Positions 8,459 through 14,757 of a DNA stretch of 31,020 nt are shown in pieces. The stretch spans positions 1 to 31,020 of the forward strand of contig JAGCSP010000003.1 in the NCBI GenBank assembly GCA_017964105.1, given 5' to 3'. Origin of the DNA: Clostridia bacterium (GTDB lineage Bacteria > Bacillota > Clostridia > Christensenellales > UBA1242). A program made the position numbers and the translations under genes. Positions within the stretch are counted from its first letter, which is position 1, and the number at the start of each line of letters is the position of its first letter. The notes under the pieces were generated by a model. That model had not been told where the DNA came from. It ran no database searches and saw nothing but the letters and a program-made list of their open reading frames with translations.

Positions 8459-8534
8459 GGGCGATTAACTCAGCTGGTAGAGTGTCTCTTTGACGTGGAG
8501 GAAGTCACAGGTTCGAGTCCTGTATCGCCCACCA
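8459..8534 (+). tRNA. tRNA-Val (GAC)
   Basis: A full 76-base cloverleaf. The acceptor GGGCGAT pairs perfectly with ATCGCCC, the D-arm is ACTC/GAGT, the anticodon loop TTGACGT puts GAC at 8492-8494, and the T-arm is ACAGG-TTCGAGT-CCTGT. CCA is encoded. Two wobble pairs are in the anticodon stem. Confidence 0.95.
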
Positions 8535-8549
8535 ACTAATGTGGAGTAT

Positions 8550-8625
8550 GGGATCATAGCTCAGTTGGTAGAGCGTTTGAATGGCATTCAAAAGGTCAGG
8601 AGTTCGAGACTCCTTGGCTCCACCA
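8550..8625 (+). tRNA. tRNA-Ala (GGC)
   Basis: 76 bases with encoded CCA. The D-arm is GCTC/GAGC, the anticodon stem TTTGA/TCAAA with loop ATGGCAT gives GGC at 8583-8585, and the T-arm AGGAG/CTCCT is perfect. The G3-U70 pair that AlaRS reads is kept (8552 with 8619). The acceptor stem has an A4-C69 mismatch (8553/8618) next to a U5-G68 wobble, which is unusual. It is probably co-transcribed with tRNA-Val, 15 bases upstream. Confidence 0.92.
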
Positions 8626-8626
8626 A

Positions 8627-8671
8627 AATAAATCTAAACCCAATGTATTGAGTTTAGATTTATTATTTTTT
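8627..8671 (+). terminator. Terminator of the tRNA unit
   Basis: A 13-bp perfect stem, AATAAATCTAAAC (8627-8639) with GTTTAGATTTATT (8652-8664), followed by a T-rich run ending at 8671. Confidence 0.9.
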
Positions 8672-8787
8672 GCCCCTGATTTTATATAAAAAAGCATTTA
8701 AAACTAAAAAATTTTTAAAAATAAATGGCTATATGTAGGTGTTTTATGTTGGTTTATGTAAAATAATGAAAAAGTTGTAAAAAATTA

Positions 8788-8817
8788 TTGACAAATGATA
8801 TATCTATTTGATATTAT
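8788..8817 (+). promoter_or_regulatory. Promoter of the structured RNA
   Basis: Consensus TTGACA at 8788-8793 and TATTAT at 8812-8817, 18 bases apart. The predicted start near 8824 coincides with the first base of the first hairpin of the RNA below. The bases from 8672 to 8787 are very AT-rich and show no gene or clear element. Confidence 0.75.
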
Positions 8818-8823
8818 TATTGA

Positions 8824-9154
8824 ACATACATTAATTTGTATGTATCGGTTTACCGCTATGGTAAGTGGCGAGGATACTAATACTCGTGTGTGACCTACCA
8901 TCACTTAACACTATTAACCGATAGGCACCCCTTAAAGCTTGCACAGTCAGTACATTGTTTTTGAAAGTTTGATGTACTTATAAAATCTGAGCCTTCGTGG
9001 TAGTAAATAGGGTTGATAATGCTAATTACATTATTATTCTACGCAGCCAACTGATATCATTTTAGTTATTGACATTTGGTGATCATGTAATGGTTTATAT
9101 AGCGTAACAAACTTTCTTTTTTTGTGTAATTTAACACCCGCAAGGGTGTTTTTT
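8824..9154 (+). ncRNA. Stand-alone structured RNA of about 330 nt, unidentified
   Basis: This stretch has no plausible ORF but has its own promoter, its own terminator and dense, ordered pairing. In order: hairpin ACATACA/TGTATGT (8824-8830/8837-8843); long-range stem TATCGGTT/AACCGATA (8843-8850/8916-8923) enclosing hairpin CCGCT/AGTGG (8853-8857/8864-8868) whose six-base loop ATGGTA (8858-8863) is fully complementary to TACCAT at 8896-8901, and hairpin CGAG/CTCG (8869-8872/8883-8886); hairpin AGTACAT/ATGTACT (8949-8955/8972-8978) inside a GGC/GCC closing pair (8924-8926/8991-8993); stem CGTGG/CTACG (8996-9000/9039-9043) around TGATAATG/CATTATTA (9014-9021/9029-9036). It lacks the signature sequences of tmRNA, RNase P RNA and SRP RNA. 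It could be a large regulatory RNA; 6S is not excluded but the shape does not fit well. Confidence 0.7.
9133..9154 (+). terminator. Terminator of the structured RNA
   Basis: AACACCC (9133-9139) pairs with GGGTGTT (9144-9150) around a GCAA tetraloop of the stable GNRA type, followed by a T-run. Confidence 0.9.
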
Positions 9155-9173
9155 GTTTTTGTACTTAGAATAC

Positions 9174-9221
9174 TTGACAATATGAGTGAATATTCATATA
9201 CTATATGAGTAAACATTCATA
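9174..9221 (+). promoter_or_regulatory. Metal-efflux promoter with two SmtB/CzrA-type operators
   Basis: TTGACA at 9174-9179 and TATACT at 9197-9202 are 17 bases apart. Two near-identical 18-base imperfect palindromes, TATGAGTGAATATTCATA (9181-9198) and TATGAGTAAACATTCATA (9204-9221), cover the spacer and the start region, 23 bases centre to centre, so both lie on similar faces of DNA. They resemble known SmtB/CzrA operators. Autorepression relieved by metal is inferred. Confidence 0.85.
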
Positions 9222-9235
9222 TTGGAGAATATAAA

Positions 9236-9535
9236 ATGAAAAATATTCCTAGTGATAGAGATACTGACAACGTAATAGTAATATTGAAGATGCTTGCAGA
9301 TAAAACAAGATTAAAAATAGTGTATTCACTGATGTCTGGGGCAAAGTGTGTGAGTGAGATTGTGGCAGAAGTTGGCGAGAGCCAATCTGCAATTAGTCAT
9401 CAACTTGCAACAATGAAAGTAAGTAACTTAGTAAAGAGTGAAAGAGCAGGCAATAAAATAATATATAGCGTGGCAGATGAACATGTAAACAAAGTTGTAA
9501 AACTTTGCCTTGCGCATGCAAAGGAGCTAGAGTAA
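9236..9535 (+). CDS. ArsR/SmtB-family zinc-responsive repressor
   Basis: 99 residues with the winged helix of the family; SEIVAEVGESQSAISHQL is the recognition helix-turn-helix. Near the C-terminus Asp81, His83, His94 and Glu97 follow the spacing D-x-H-x10-H-x2-E, the alpha-5 zinc site of SmtB and CzrA. The CadC-type ELCVC cadmium site is not complete (only one Cys, in GAKCVSE). So zinc sensing is the better prediction. GGAGA precedes ATG at 9236 by 7 bases. The stop shares one base with the ATPase start (TAATG), which couples their translation. The two palindromes upstream are the probable binding sites, so it likely represses its own operon until zinc or cadmium rises. Confidence 0.9.
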   Translation: MKNIPSDRDTDNVIVILKMLADKTRLKIVYSLMSGAKCVSEIVAEVGESQSAISHQLATMKVSNLVKSERAGNKIIYSVADEHVNKVVKLCLAHAKELE

Positions 9536-11673
9536 TGGACAAAAAGACATTTGACATAATTGACCTTGATTGCGCTGCATGTAGTGTAAAGATAGAAAAA
9601 GCAATTAATGGTTTTGACGACATTGATGAGTGTGTGCTAGATTTTATTGGCAAAAAATTATATGTTACACCTGCAAGAGAATTTGAAAGCGACGCTGCGC
9701 TTATTGAATGGCTAGAAGATATTGTACACATATTTGAATCAGAAGTACATTTGGTGCTTGCTGATGAAGAAACTAAACAAGAAAAGAAGAAAACAAATTT
9801 CTTTAAATCCCAAGCTTTTGAGTGGACCAAAATTGGTGTTGGTTTTGTGACTATTGTTTTATTGCTTACCCTAAACCTTAATTTTTGGATTCAACTTGGC
9901 GTAGGTCTTGCAGTATATTTGCTTGTTAGTTATGATGTAATTATAAAAACTTTTAAAAAGATAACAAAAGGCAACTTTTTAGATGAAAATTTCTTGATGA
10001 CTGTTGCCACCATCGGCGCACTTGCATTGCAAGAGTTTAGTGAAGCGCTAGGTGTCATGGTGCTATACAAAATTGGTGAGATATTCCAAGATTATGCATT
10101 GCAAAAAAGTAGAAAAAATATTATTGACTTAATTAACTTAAAGGCAGAACATGCAACATTACTTAGAGATGGCGAAGAGCATACTTGCAAACCAGAGAAA
10201 TTGCAAGTTGGCGATATAATCTTAATCAAAAAAGGTGAGCGTGTGCCTGTAAACTGTGCCGTTATTGGAGGTAGCACTTATGTAAACACAGTTGCACTTA
10301 CTGGCGAAACCAAATTAAAAACAGTATATCCAGATGATGTGCTCCTAGGAGGATACATTGTGGATGGGGCGCCTGTGCGTGCACGCGTGATTGCTGAATA
10401 CAAGAATAGTGCAGTGGCACGTATTTTGGACCTTGTGGAACATGCAACTAGCAAAAAAGCAAGAGCAGAAAAATTTATTAGTAAATTTGCTCGTGTGTAT
10501 ACACCAGTAGTAATGGGGCTTGCACTTGTTACAGCATTTATTCCACCAATTTTTGTGGGTAATATTAGTACTTGGATATATAGGGCATTATCATTCTTAG
10601 TAATTTCATGTCCATGTGCAATAGTGATATCTGTTCCGTTGACTTATTTTGGCGGCATAGGTATTAGTGCAAAAAATGGATTACTTATAAAAGGTGCAAG
10701 CACACTTGAAACTCTTGCATCAGTAGATACAGTAGTTGTAGATAAAACAGGAACACTTACAAAAGGTGTGTTTGAAGTGCAAGAAGTGTACAACACAGAT
10801 AGTTGCACGCGTGATAACTTAATTAAGTTTATGTGTTATGCAGAAAGTGGTAGTAACCACCCAATTGCAAAAAGCGTGATGAAACTATATTCAGGCAAAA
10901 TATTCCAAAGCAAAATATTTGAATACGACGAAGTAATTGGCCTTGGTATTATGGCAGTAATAGAAGGCAAACAAGTACTTTGTGGCAATGAAAAATTATT
11001 AAAGAAAAATAATATAAAGTTTAAAGCATGTGACAAGCCTGGCGTTGTTGTATATCTAGCAATAAATGGCGAATATGCAGGCTATGTGCTTATTTCAGAC
11101 GCATTAAAAGAAAATGTGAAATATGATATTGAAACTATTAAATCAGTTGGCGTAAAACACATAGTAATGCTAACAGGTGACACTGACGATATTGCAAGTA
11201 GTGTTTCTAAAGATCTTGGAATTAATGAGTATTATGCTAATTTATTGCCAGAAAACAAAGTGGAAATATTACAAAACATATTAAAAGACGGCAAGGGCAA
11301 AGTTGCATATGTTGGTGATGGTATTAATGATGCGCCTGTGCTTATGCTTAGTGACGTGGGTATTGCAATGGGTAAATTTGGTCAAGATGTTGCTATTGAA
11401 GCAGGTGATGTAGTGCTATTAAACGATACATTATCTAGCATCACTAGTGCAATTAAGATTGCAAAACGCACACGCCTTGTGAGTGTGGTAAATGTTGTGT
11501 TTGCCCTAGGTGTTAAGGTGGCCATCATGATAATGGGTGTATGTGGTATATCTAGTCTTTGGTGGGCAGTTATTGGCGATGTGGGTGTATCCATTGTGGC
11601 AATACTTAACGCAATGACAATGTTACTATATAAACCAAATAAACAACAAATACAAAAAGACACTAGCAAATAG
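9535..11673 (+). CDS. cadA: Zn2+/Cd2+-exporting P1B-type ATPase
   Basis: 712 residues. An N-terminal heavy-metal domain has CAAC at residues 13-16. Motifs in order are the CPC metal-translocation motif at 359-361, DKTGTLTKG (phosphorylated Asp at 403), SNHP of the nucleotide domain, and GDGINDAP at 594-601. The last helices carry the Lys in VKVAIMI and Asp in GDVGVS, typical of the P1B-2 zinc, cadmium and lead pumps, not the copper ones. It would export metal using ATP at the cytoplasmic membrane. ATG at 9535 overlaps the repressor stop; ATG at 9505 would overlap it far more and adds no conserved residues. The zinc site in the repressor supports zinc as a natural substrate. The stop lies in the terminator stem. 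Confidence 0.93.
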   Translation: MDKKTFDIIDLDCAACSVKIEKAINGFDDIDECVLDFIGKKLYVTPAREFESDAALIEWLEDIVHIFESEVHLVLADEETKQEKKKTNFFKSQAFEWTKIGVGFVTIVLLLTLNLNFWIQLGVGLAVYLLVSYDVIIKTFKKITKGNFLDENFLMTVATIGALALQEFSEALGVMVLYKIGEIFQDYALQKSRKNIIDLINLKAEHATLLRDGEEHTCKPEKLQVGDIILIKKGERVPVNCAVIGGSTYVNTVALTGETKLKTVYPDDVLLGGYIVDGAPVRARVIAEYKNSAVARILDLVEHATSKKARAEKFISKFARVYTPVVMGLALVTAFIPPIFVGNISTWIYRALSFLVISCPCAIVISVPLTYFGGIGISAKNGLLIKGASTLETLASVDTVVVDKTGTLTKGVFEVQEVYNTDSCTRDNLIKFMCYAESGSNHPIAKSVMKLYSGKIFQSKIFEYDEVIGLGIMAVIEGKQVLCGNEKLLKKNNIKFKACDKPGVVVYLAINGEYAGYVLISDALKENVKYDIETIKSVGVKHIVMLTGDTDDIASSVSKDLGINEYYANLLPENKVEILQNILKDGKGKVAYVGDGINDAPVLMLSDVGIAMGKFGQDVAIEAGDVVLLNDTLSSITSAIKIAKRTRLVSVVNVVFALGVKVAIMIMGVCGISSLWWAVIGDVGVSIVAILNAMTMLLYKPNKQQIQKDTSK

Positions 11674-11683
11674 TGCCTTTTTT
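11656..11683 (+). terminator. Terminator of the metal-efflux operon
   Basis: AAAAG-A-CACTA (11656-11665) pairs with TAGTG-C-CTTTT (11671-11680), one mismatch, then a T-run. The TAG at 11671-11673 is the ATPase stop codon. Confidence 0.8.
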
Positions 11684-11687
11684 GTTG

Positions 11688-11716
11688 TTGACAAGATTGA
11701 GTCGTAGTGGTATTAT
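11688..11716 (+). promoter_or_regulatory. Promoter of the synthetase leader
   Basis: TTGACA at 11688-11693, 17-base spacer, and TATTAT at 11711-11716 with TGG before it (extended -10). The start is predicted near 11722, giving a leader of about 186 bases. Confidence 0.8.
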
Positions 11717-11741
11717 TTAGGTATGAAAAACATTAAATCCC

Positions 11742-11858
11742 AACAACAACAATACTAAGCAAGTTGTGTATAAGAGTCCTTATGCATAACATTTTTGTTG
11801 TTTTAAGGATGATATAAATAAATTACTTTGTCCTTGAAACATGTTTCAAGGATTTTTT
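11742..11858 (+). promoter_or_regulatory. Transcription-attenuation leader upstream of the synthetase
   Basis: Within the untranslated leader, AACAACAA (11742-11749) can pair with TTGTTGTT (11795-11802), closing a 12-bp hairpin GTTGTGTATAAG/CTTATGCATAAC (11763-11774/11779-11790, two wobbles). Downstream is an intrinsic terminator, TCCTTGAAA/TTTCAAGGA (11831-11839/11844-11852) plus a T-run. TTTTAAGGA (11801-11809) is complementary to TCCTTGAAA, the first arm of the terminator, with one wobble, so it would act as antiterminator and competes with the first stem over 11801-11802. The T-box sequence (GGUGGNACC) and known riboswitch cores are not seen. What signal is read is unknown. Confidence 0.6.
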
Positions 11859-11908
11859 GTTTGTAAAATATAATTATTTTGATAAAATAATTTATGTAGG
11901 AGTAAGAT

Positions 11909-13912
11909 ATGAAAAGTTTTAATGATGTAAAGCTAGAAAATATGATTGCACATCGTCCAAAATTTCCAAAGCGTGCAATGATTACATCTGGTATGCCAAA
12001 TGGCAATAAGTATTTGCATATTGGCCATGCAATGATGTGGGTGCACACTGATATTTTTGCACGTTTTATGCGTGATAGAATTGGGTATGACAATGTGTTA
12101 CATGTGTCTGGCACAGATAGCTTTGGAAGTCCTGTGGAAGAAGGATATCGCAAAGCTATAGAGGCTGGCGAGTTTAAGGGTACAATAAAAGAGTTTGCTT
12201 TATCCAAAAGACAATTTCAAAAAGATACATTTGAGAAATATGAAATTGGTATAAATTTGTATTCTGGTTCTTGCACAGATGAGGCAGTGCCTTTGCATGA
12301 AGAGACAGGTGCATGGATTTTTAATACTTTGCGTGAAAATGGTTTTATGAATAAACTTTCCACATATCAATTTTATGACGAAAAGTTAGGAATATTTCTT
12401 AATGGTAGGCAAGTAATTGGTAAGTGTCCAATAGATGGATGCACAGGTGAAAAAGGATATGCAGATGAATGTGACTTAGGTCATCAATATATGCCTAGCC
12501 AATTGATTGACCCTGTGAGTGTGTTGTCTGGTGAAAAACCAGTTTTGAAAAAAATTGACAACTGGTACTTTGACCTTCAAAATCACACAGATTTATTAAA
12601 AGATTGGGTAGAATATCTAAAAAAGAATACAAAAACACGTGAAAGCGTGATAAAAACAATTGAAGAGTTTTTAAAGAAACCAGAAATATATATCAAAAAA
12701 GAATACGAAAATGAATTTGAAAATGTAAAATTTTTGCTTCCAACTTTTGAATATAAAGATGATACAAAAAGTAGTTTTACCATTGTATTTGACAAGCTTG
12801 AAGATAGAGAAGTGGCATGCGAAATGCTTACAGATGCGGGCATTAGATATCGTACTGGCAAAACACTTGTACCATTTAGACTTACCGGCAACTGCGAGTG
12901 GGGTTTGAAATGTCCAAAAGAAGCGGGCGATAACTTGACATTTTGGGTGTGGCCAGAAAGTCTTTGGGCACCTATTACATTTACAAAGCAATGGTTAATA
13001 TCACAAGGTAAACCAAAAGAAGATTGGCGCAAATATTGGTGTGACAAAGATTGCCAAGTATATCAATTTATTGGTGAAGATAATATTTATTTCTATGGCC
13101 CTGCGCAAACTGCAATGTGGTTCTGCATGCAAGGAAAAAATCCTAGTGTAAATATACCAGATGGAAATTTAACAATTCCTCAAATTGTCAGTGATAAGCA
13201 CTTGTTGTTCTTAGGTAAAAAAGCAGGCAGCAGCAGTGCAGTAAAAGCACCACTTGCGCATGAATTATTGAATTATTACACTCCTGAGCAATTGCGTATG
13301 CACTTTATGGGTATGAATGTAATAAATAACCCAGCAAGCATATTCCCAAAACCATTAAACCCAGATGCTGATCCAAATGAAGTGGATCCTGTGGTACGAG
13401 AAGGCAATTTGCTTACAAATGTATTTAATAGAGTGCTTAGAAATCTTTGCTACACATGGCAAAAAGATTTTGATGGATTTATGCCATATGGCACACCAGA
13501 TGAAGATATAATTAAAGAAGGTGAACTTAGTTTACTAAAATATGAAAAACTTATGAGCGAGCAAAAACTTCATATGGTGAGCTATGAACTTGACACATAT
13601 ATTAGAAATATCAATAAGTATTGGGCAAAATATTCAGTGGAATTTGATAAAGACAAAGAGAAAGAAAAACAAGTAATAATCAATACACTTCACATGGTGC
13701 GTGTGGCAATGTTAGAATTACACCCAGTGGCACCTGTTGGTGTGGAAAATTTGGCTAAATTTATGGGAATTAGTAGTGAAGTGTTTAAATGGGAAAATGA
13801 AGACAAACTTATTTATGACTTTATTGAAAATCCAAAGCATCACAAACCAACATTCTTAAATCCAAGAGAAGATTTCTTTACCAAGCATCCAAGTCAATTT
13901 GAACAAGAATAA
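11909..13912 (+). CDS. Divergent methionyl-tRNA synthetase-like class I aminoacyl-tRNA synthetase
   Basis: 667 residues. HIGH is at 37-40 after PNGNKYL, followed by VSGTDSFGSP near 66-75 and a zinc-knuckle-like CPIDGCTGEKGYADEC near 173. FIGEDNIYFYGPAQ near 388 corresponds to the FxGKD block of MetRS. At the place of the catalytic KMSKS loop it has GKKAGSSS (436-443), and the connective part has about 80 extra residues (about 235-330) not found in normal MetRS. The C-terminal helices resemble the anticodon domain; no EMAP-type tRNA-binding tail follows. AGGAG precedes ATG at 11909 by 6 bases. It may be the cell's MetRS, a specialised paralogue, or something not aminoacylating tRNA-Met. The leader upstream suggests regulation by attenuation. 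Confidence 0.75.
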   Translation: MKSFNDVKLENMIAHRPKFPKRAMITSGMPNGNKYLHIGHAMMWVHTDIFARFMRDRIGYDNVLHVSGTDSFGSPVEEGYRKAIEAGEFKGTIKEFALSKRQFQKDTFEKYEIGINLYSGSCTDEAVPLHEETGAWIFNTLRENGFMNKLSTYQFYDEKLGIFLNGRQVIGKCPIDGCTGEKGYADECDLGHQYMPSQLIDPVSVLSGEKPVLKKIDNWYFDLQNHTDLLKDWVEYLKKNTKTRESVIKTIEEFLKKPEIYIKKEYENEFENVKFLLPTFEYKDDTKSSFTIVFDKLEDREVACEMLTDAGIRYRTGKTLVPFRLTGNCEWGLKCPKEAGDNLTFWVWPESLWAPITFTKQWLISQGKPKEDWRKYWCDKDCQVYQFIGEDNIYFYGPAQTAMWFCMQGKNPSVNIPDGNLTIPQIVSDKHLLFLGKKAGSSSAVKAPLAHELLNYYTPEQLRMHFMGMNVINNPASIFPKPLNPDADPNEVDPVVREGNLLTNVFNRVLRNLCYTWQKDFDGFMPYGTPDEDIIKEGELSLLKYEKLMSEQKLHMVSYELDTYIRNINKYWAKYSVEFDKDKEKEKQVIINTLHMVRVAMLELHPVAPVGVENLAKFMGISSEVFKWENEDKLIYDFIENPKHHKPTFLNPREDFFTKHPSQFEQE

Positions 13913-13915
13913 TTT

Positions 13916-13942
13916 AAGACACATTTTATATGTGTCTTTTTT
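13916..13942 (+). terminator. Terminator after the synthetase
   Basis: AAGACACAT (13916-13924) with ATGTGTCTT (13930-13938), loop of five, then T-run. Confidence 0.9.
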
Positions 13943-13960
13943 GTGCTGTGTAAAATCATT

Positions 13961-13988
13961 TTGATAAGTTTAGTTTATGTGGTAAGAT
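13961..13988 (+). promoter_or_regulatory. Promoter of the acyltransferase operon
   Basis: TTGATA at 13961-13966, 16-base spacer, TGGTAAGAT extended -10 ending at 13988. Confidence 0.6.
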
Positions 13989-14019
13989 AGTACGTAGAGT
14001 TTATAACTTAAGGTGTAAA

Positions 14020-14757
14020 ATGAGACTAATAGATGAAATACAGTGCGGAAACATTATTTGTGGCGTAGCAAAAAATAAGGTAGACATTGAAGCTGCCGAA
14101 AAATTACGCTATGATATGCTTCTTATGGATTTTAATACAGAAAATACAAATACTAATGCTACAGATAAAAGTGAATATGATGATATCTGTGAGCATTTGA
14201 TTGCAATAGATACCGACACAAACGAAGTGGTTGGTACTTATAGAGTGCTAGCTAGCAACAAATTGCCAAAAGGTAAAATGTGGGTAACTGAGCATGAGTT
14301 TGATATTTCAAATTTAAGAAATTGTGGCGAAGGTATTGTGGAATTATCTAGGGCAGTAGTGCATACTGATTATCGTAATGGTTCAGTTATCAAAATGCTT
14401 TGGAAGGCATTATTTAACTACGCAGTAAAATATAATATTAGGTACTTGTTTGGTACAGCAAGTTATCATGGGGTAGATAAATCAAAGTACACCAACTCAT
14501 TTGCTTGGTTAAATGATAAATATTTAGTTGATGATGCTTTATCTTGCTCACCAATTGAACACACTGTTGCATTTGGCAATAGTTATGATTTGGAAAAGGC
14601 AAAAGATGAAACACCATCGCTTATCAAAGGATATCTTGCTATGGGCTCCAAGGTAACCAAAGGCGCATACATTGACTACGAGTTTGGTAGCATTGATGTG
14701 CTTACCATATTAGATTTGAAAAATGTAAGTAGGGTATTTGAGAGAATTATAAAATGA
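14020..14757 (+). CDS. GNAT-type N-acyltransferase, OlsB/hemolysin-like
   Basis: 245 residues. It matches the PF13444 acyltransferase group that includes OlsB, the ornithine-acyl-ACP N-acyltransferase making lyso-ornithine lipid, and AHL synthase-like proteins. Visible motifs are AEKLRYDMLLMDFN near 25, VVGTYRVL near 73, VELSRAVVHTDYRNG near 113, LFGTASYHG near 147 and a C-terminal LAMGSKVTKGAYIDYEFGSIDV that is typical of the family. AAGGTG precedes the start. It overlaps the next gene by 4 bases (ATGA), an acyl-glycerophosphate-type acyltransferase. OlsB plus OlsA is the known arrangement for ornithine lipid, so N- then O-acylation of an amino-containing molecule is likely. The actual head group and acyl donor cannot be read from sequence. 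Confidence 0.75.
   Translation: MRLIDEIQCGNIICGVAKNKVDIEAAEKLRYDMLLMDFNTENTNTNATDKSEYDDICEHLIAIDTDTNEVVGTYRVLASNKLPKGKMWVTEHEFDISNLRNCGEGIVELSRAVVHTDYRNGSVIKMLWKALFNYAVKYNIRYLFGTASYHGVDKSKYTNSFAWLNDKYLVDDALSCSPIEHTVAFGNSYDLEKAKDETPSLIKGYLAMGSKVTKGAYIDYEFGSIDVLTILDLKNVSRVFERIIK

Noticed and set aside
9069..9100. Second promoter inside the structured RNA (TTGACA at 9069)
   Set aside because: No -10 box at correct spacing (the closest, TTATAT, is 20 bases away).
8824..9154. tmRNA, RNase P RNA or SRP RNA
   Set aside because: No tRNA-like end with CCA, no GAGGAAAGUCC block and no GGAAGCAGCC-type SRP loop could be found.
9505..9534. Longer start for the P-type ATPase
   Set aside because: No ribosome site and it overlaps the repressor; TAATG at 9533 is a usual coupled junction.
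11722..11908. T-box riboswitch
   Set aside because: The leader has a terminator and an alternative pairing, but the conserved T-box sequence and specifier structure are missing.
12583..13047. Minus-strand ORF of 154 codons within the synthetase gene
   Set aside because: It is a mirror of a well-supported plus-strand gene, with no ribosome site or recognisable protein.
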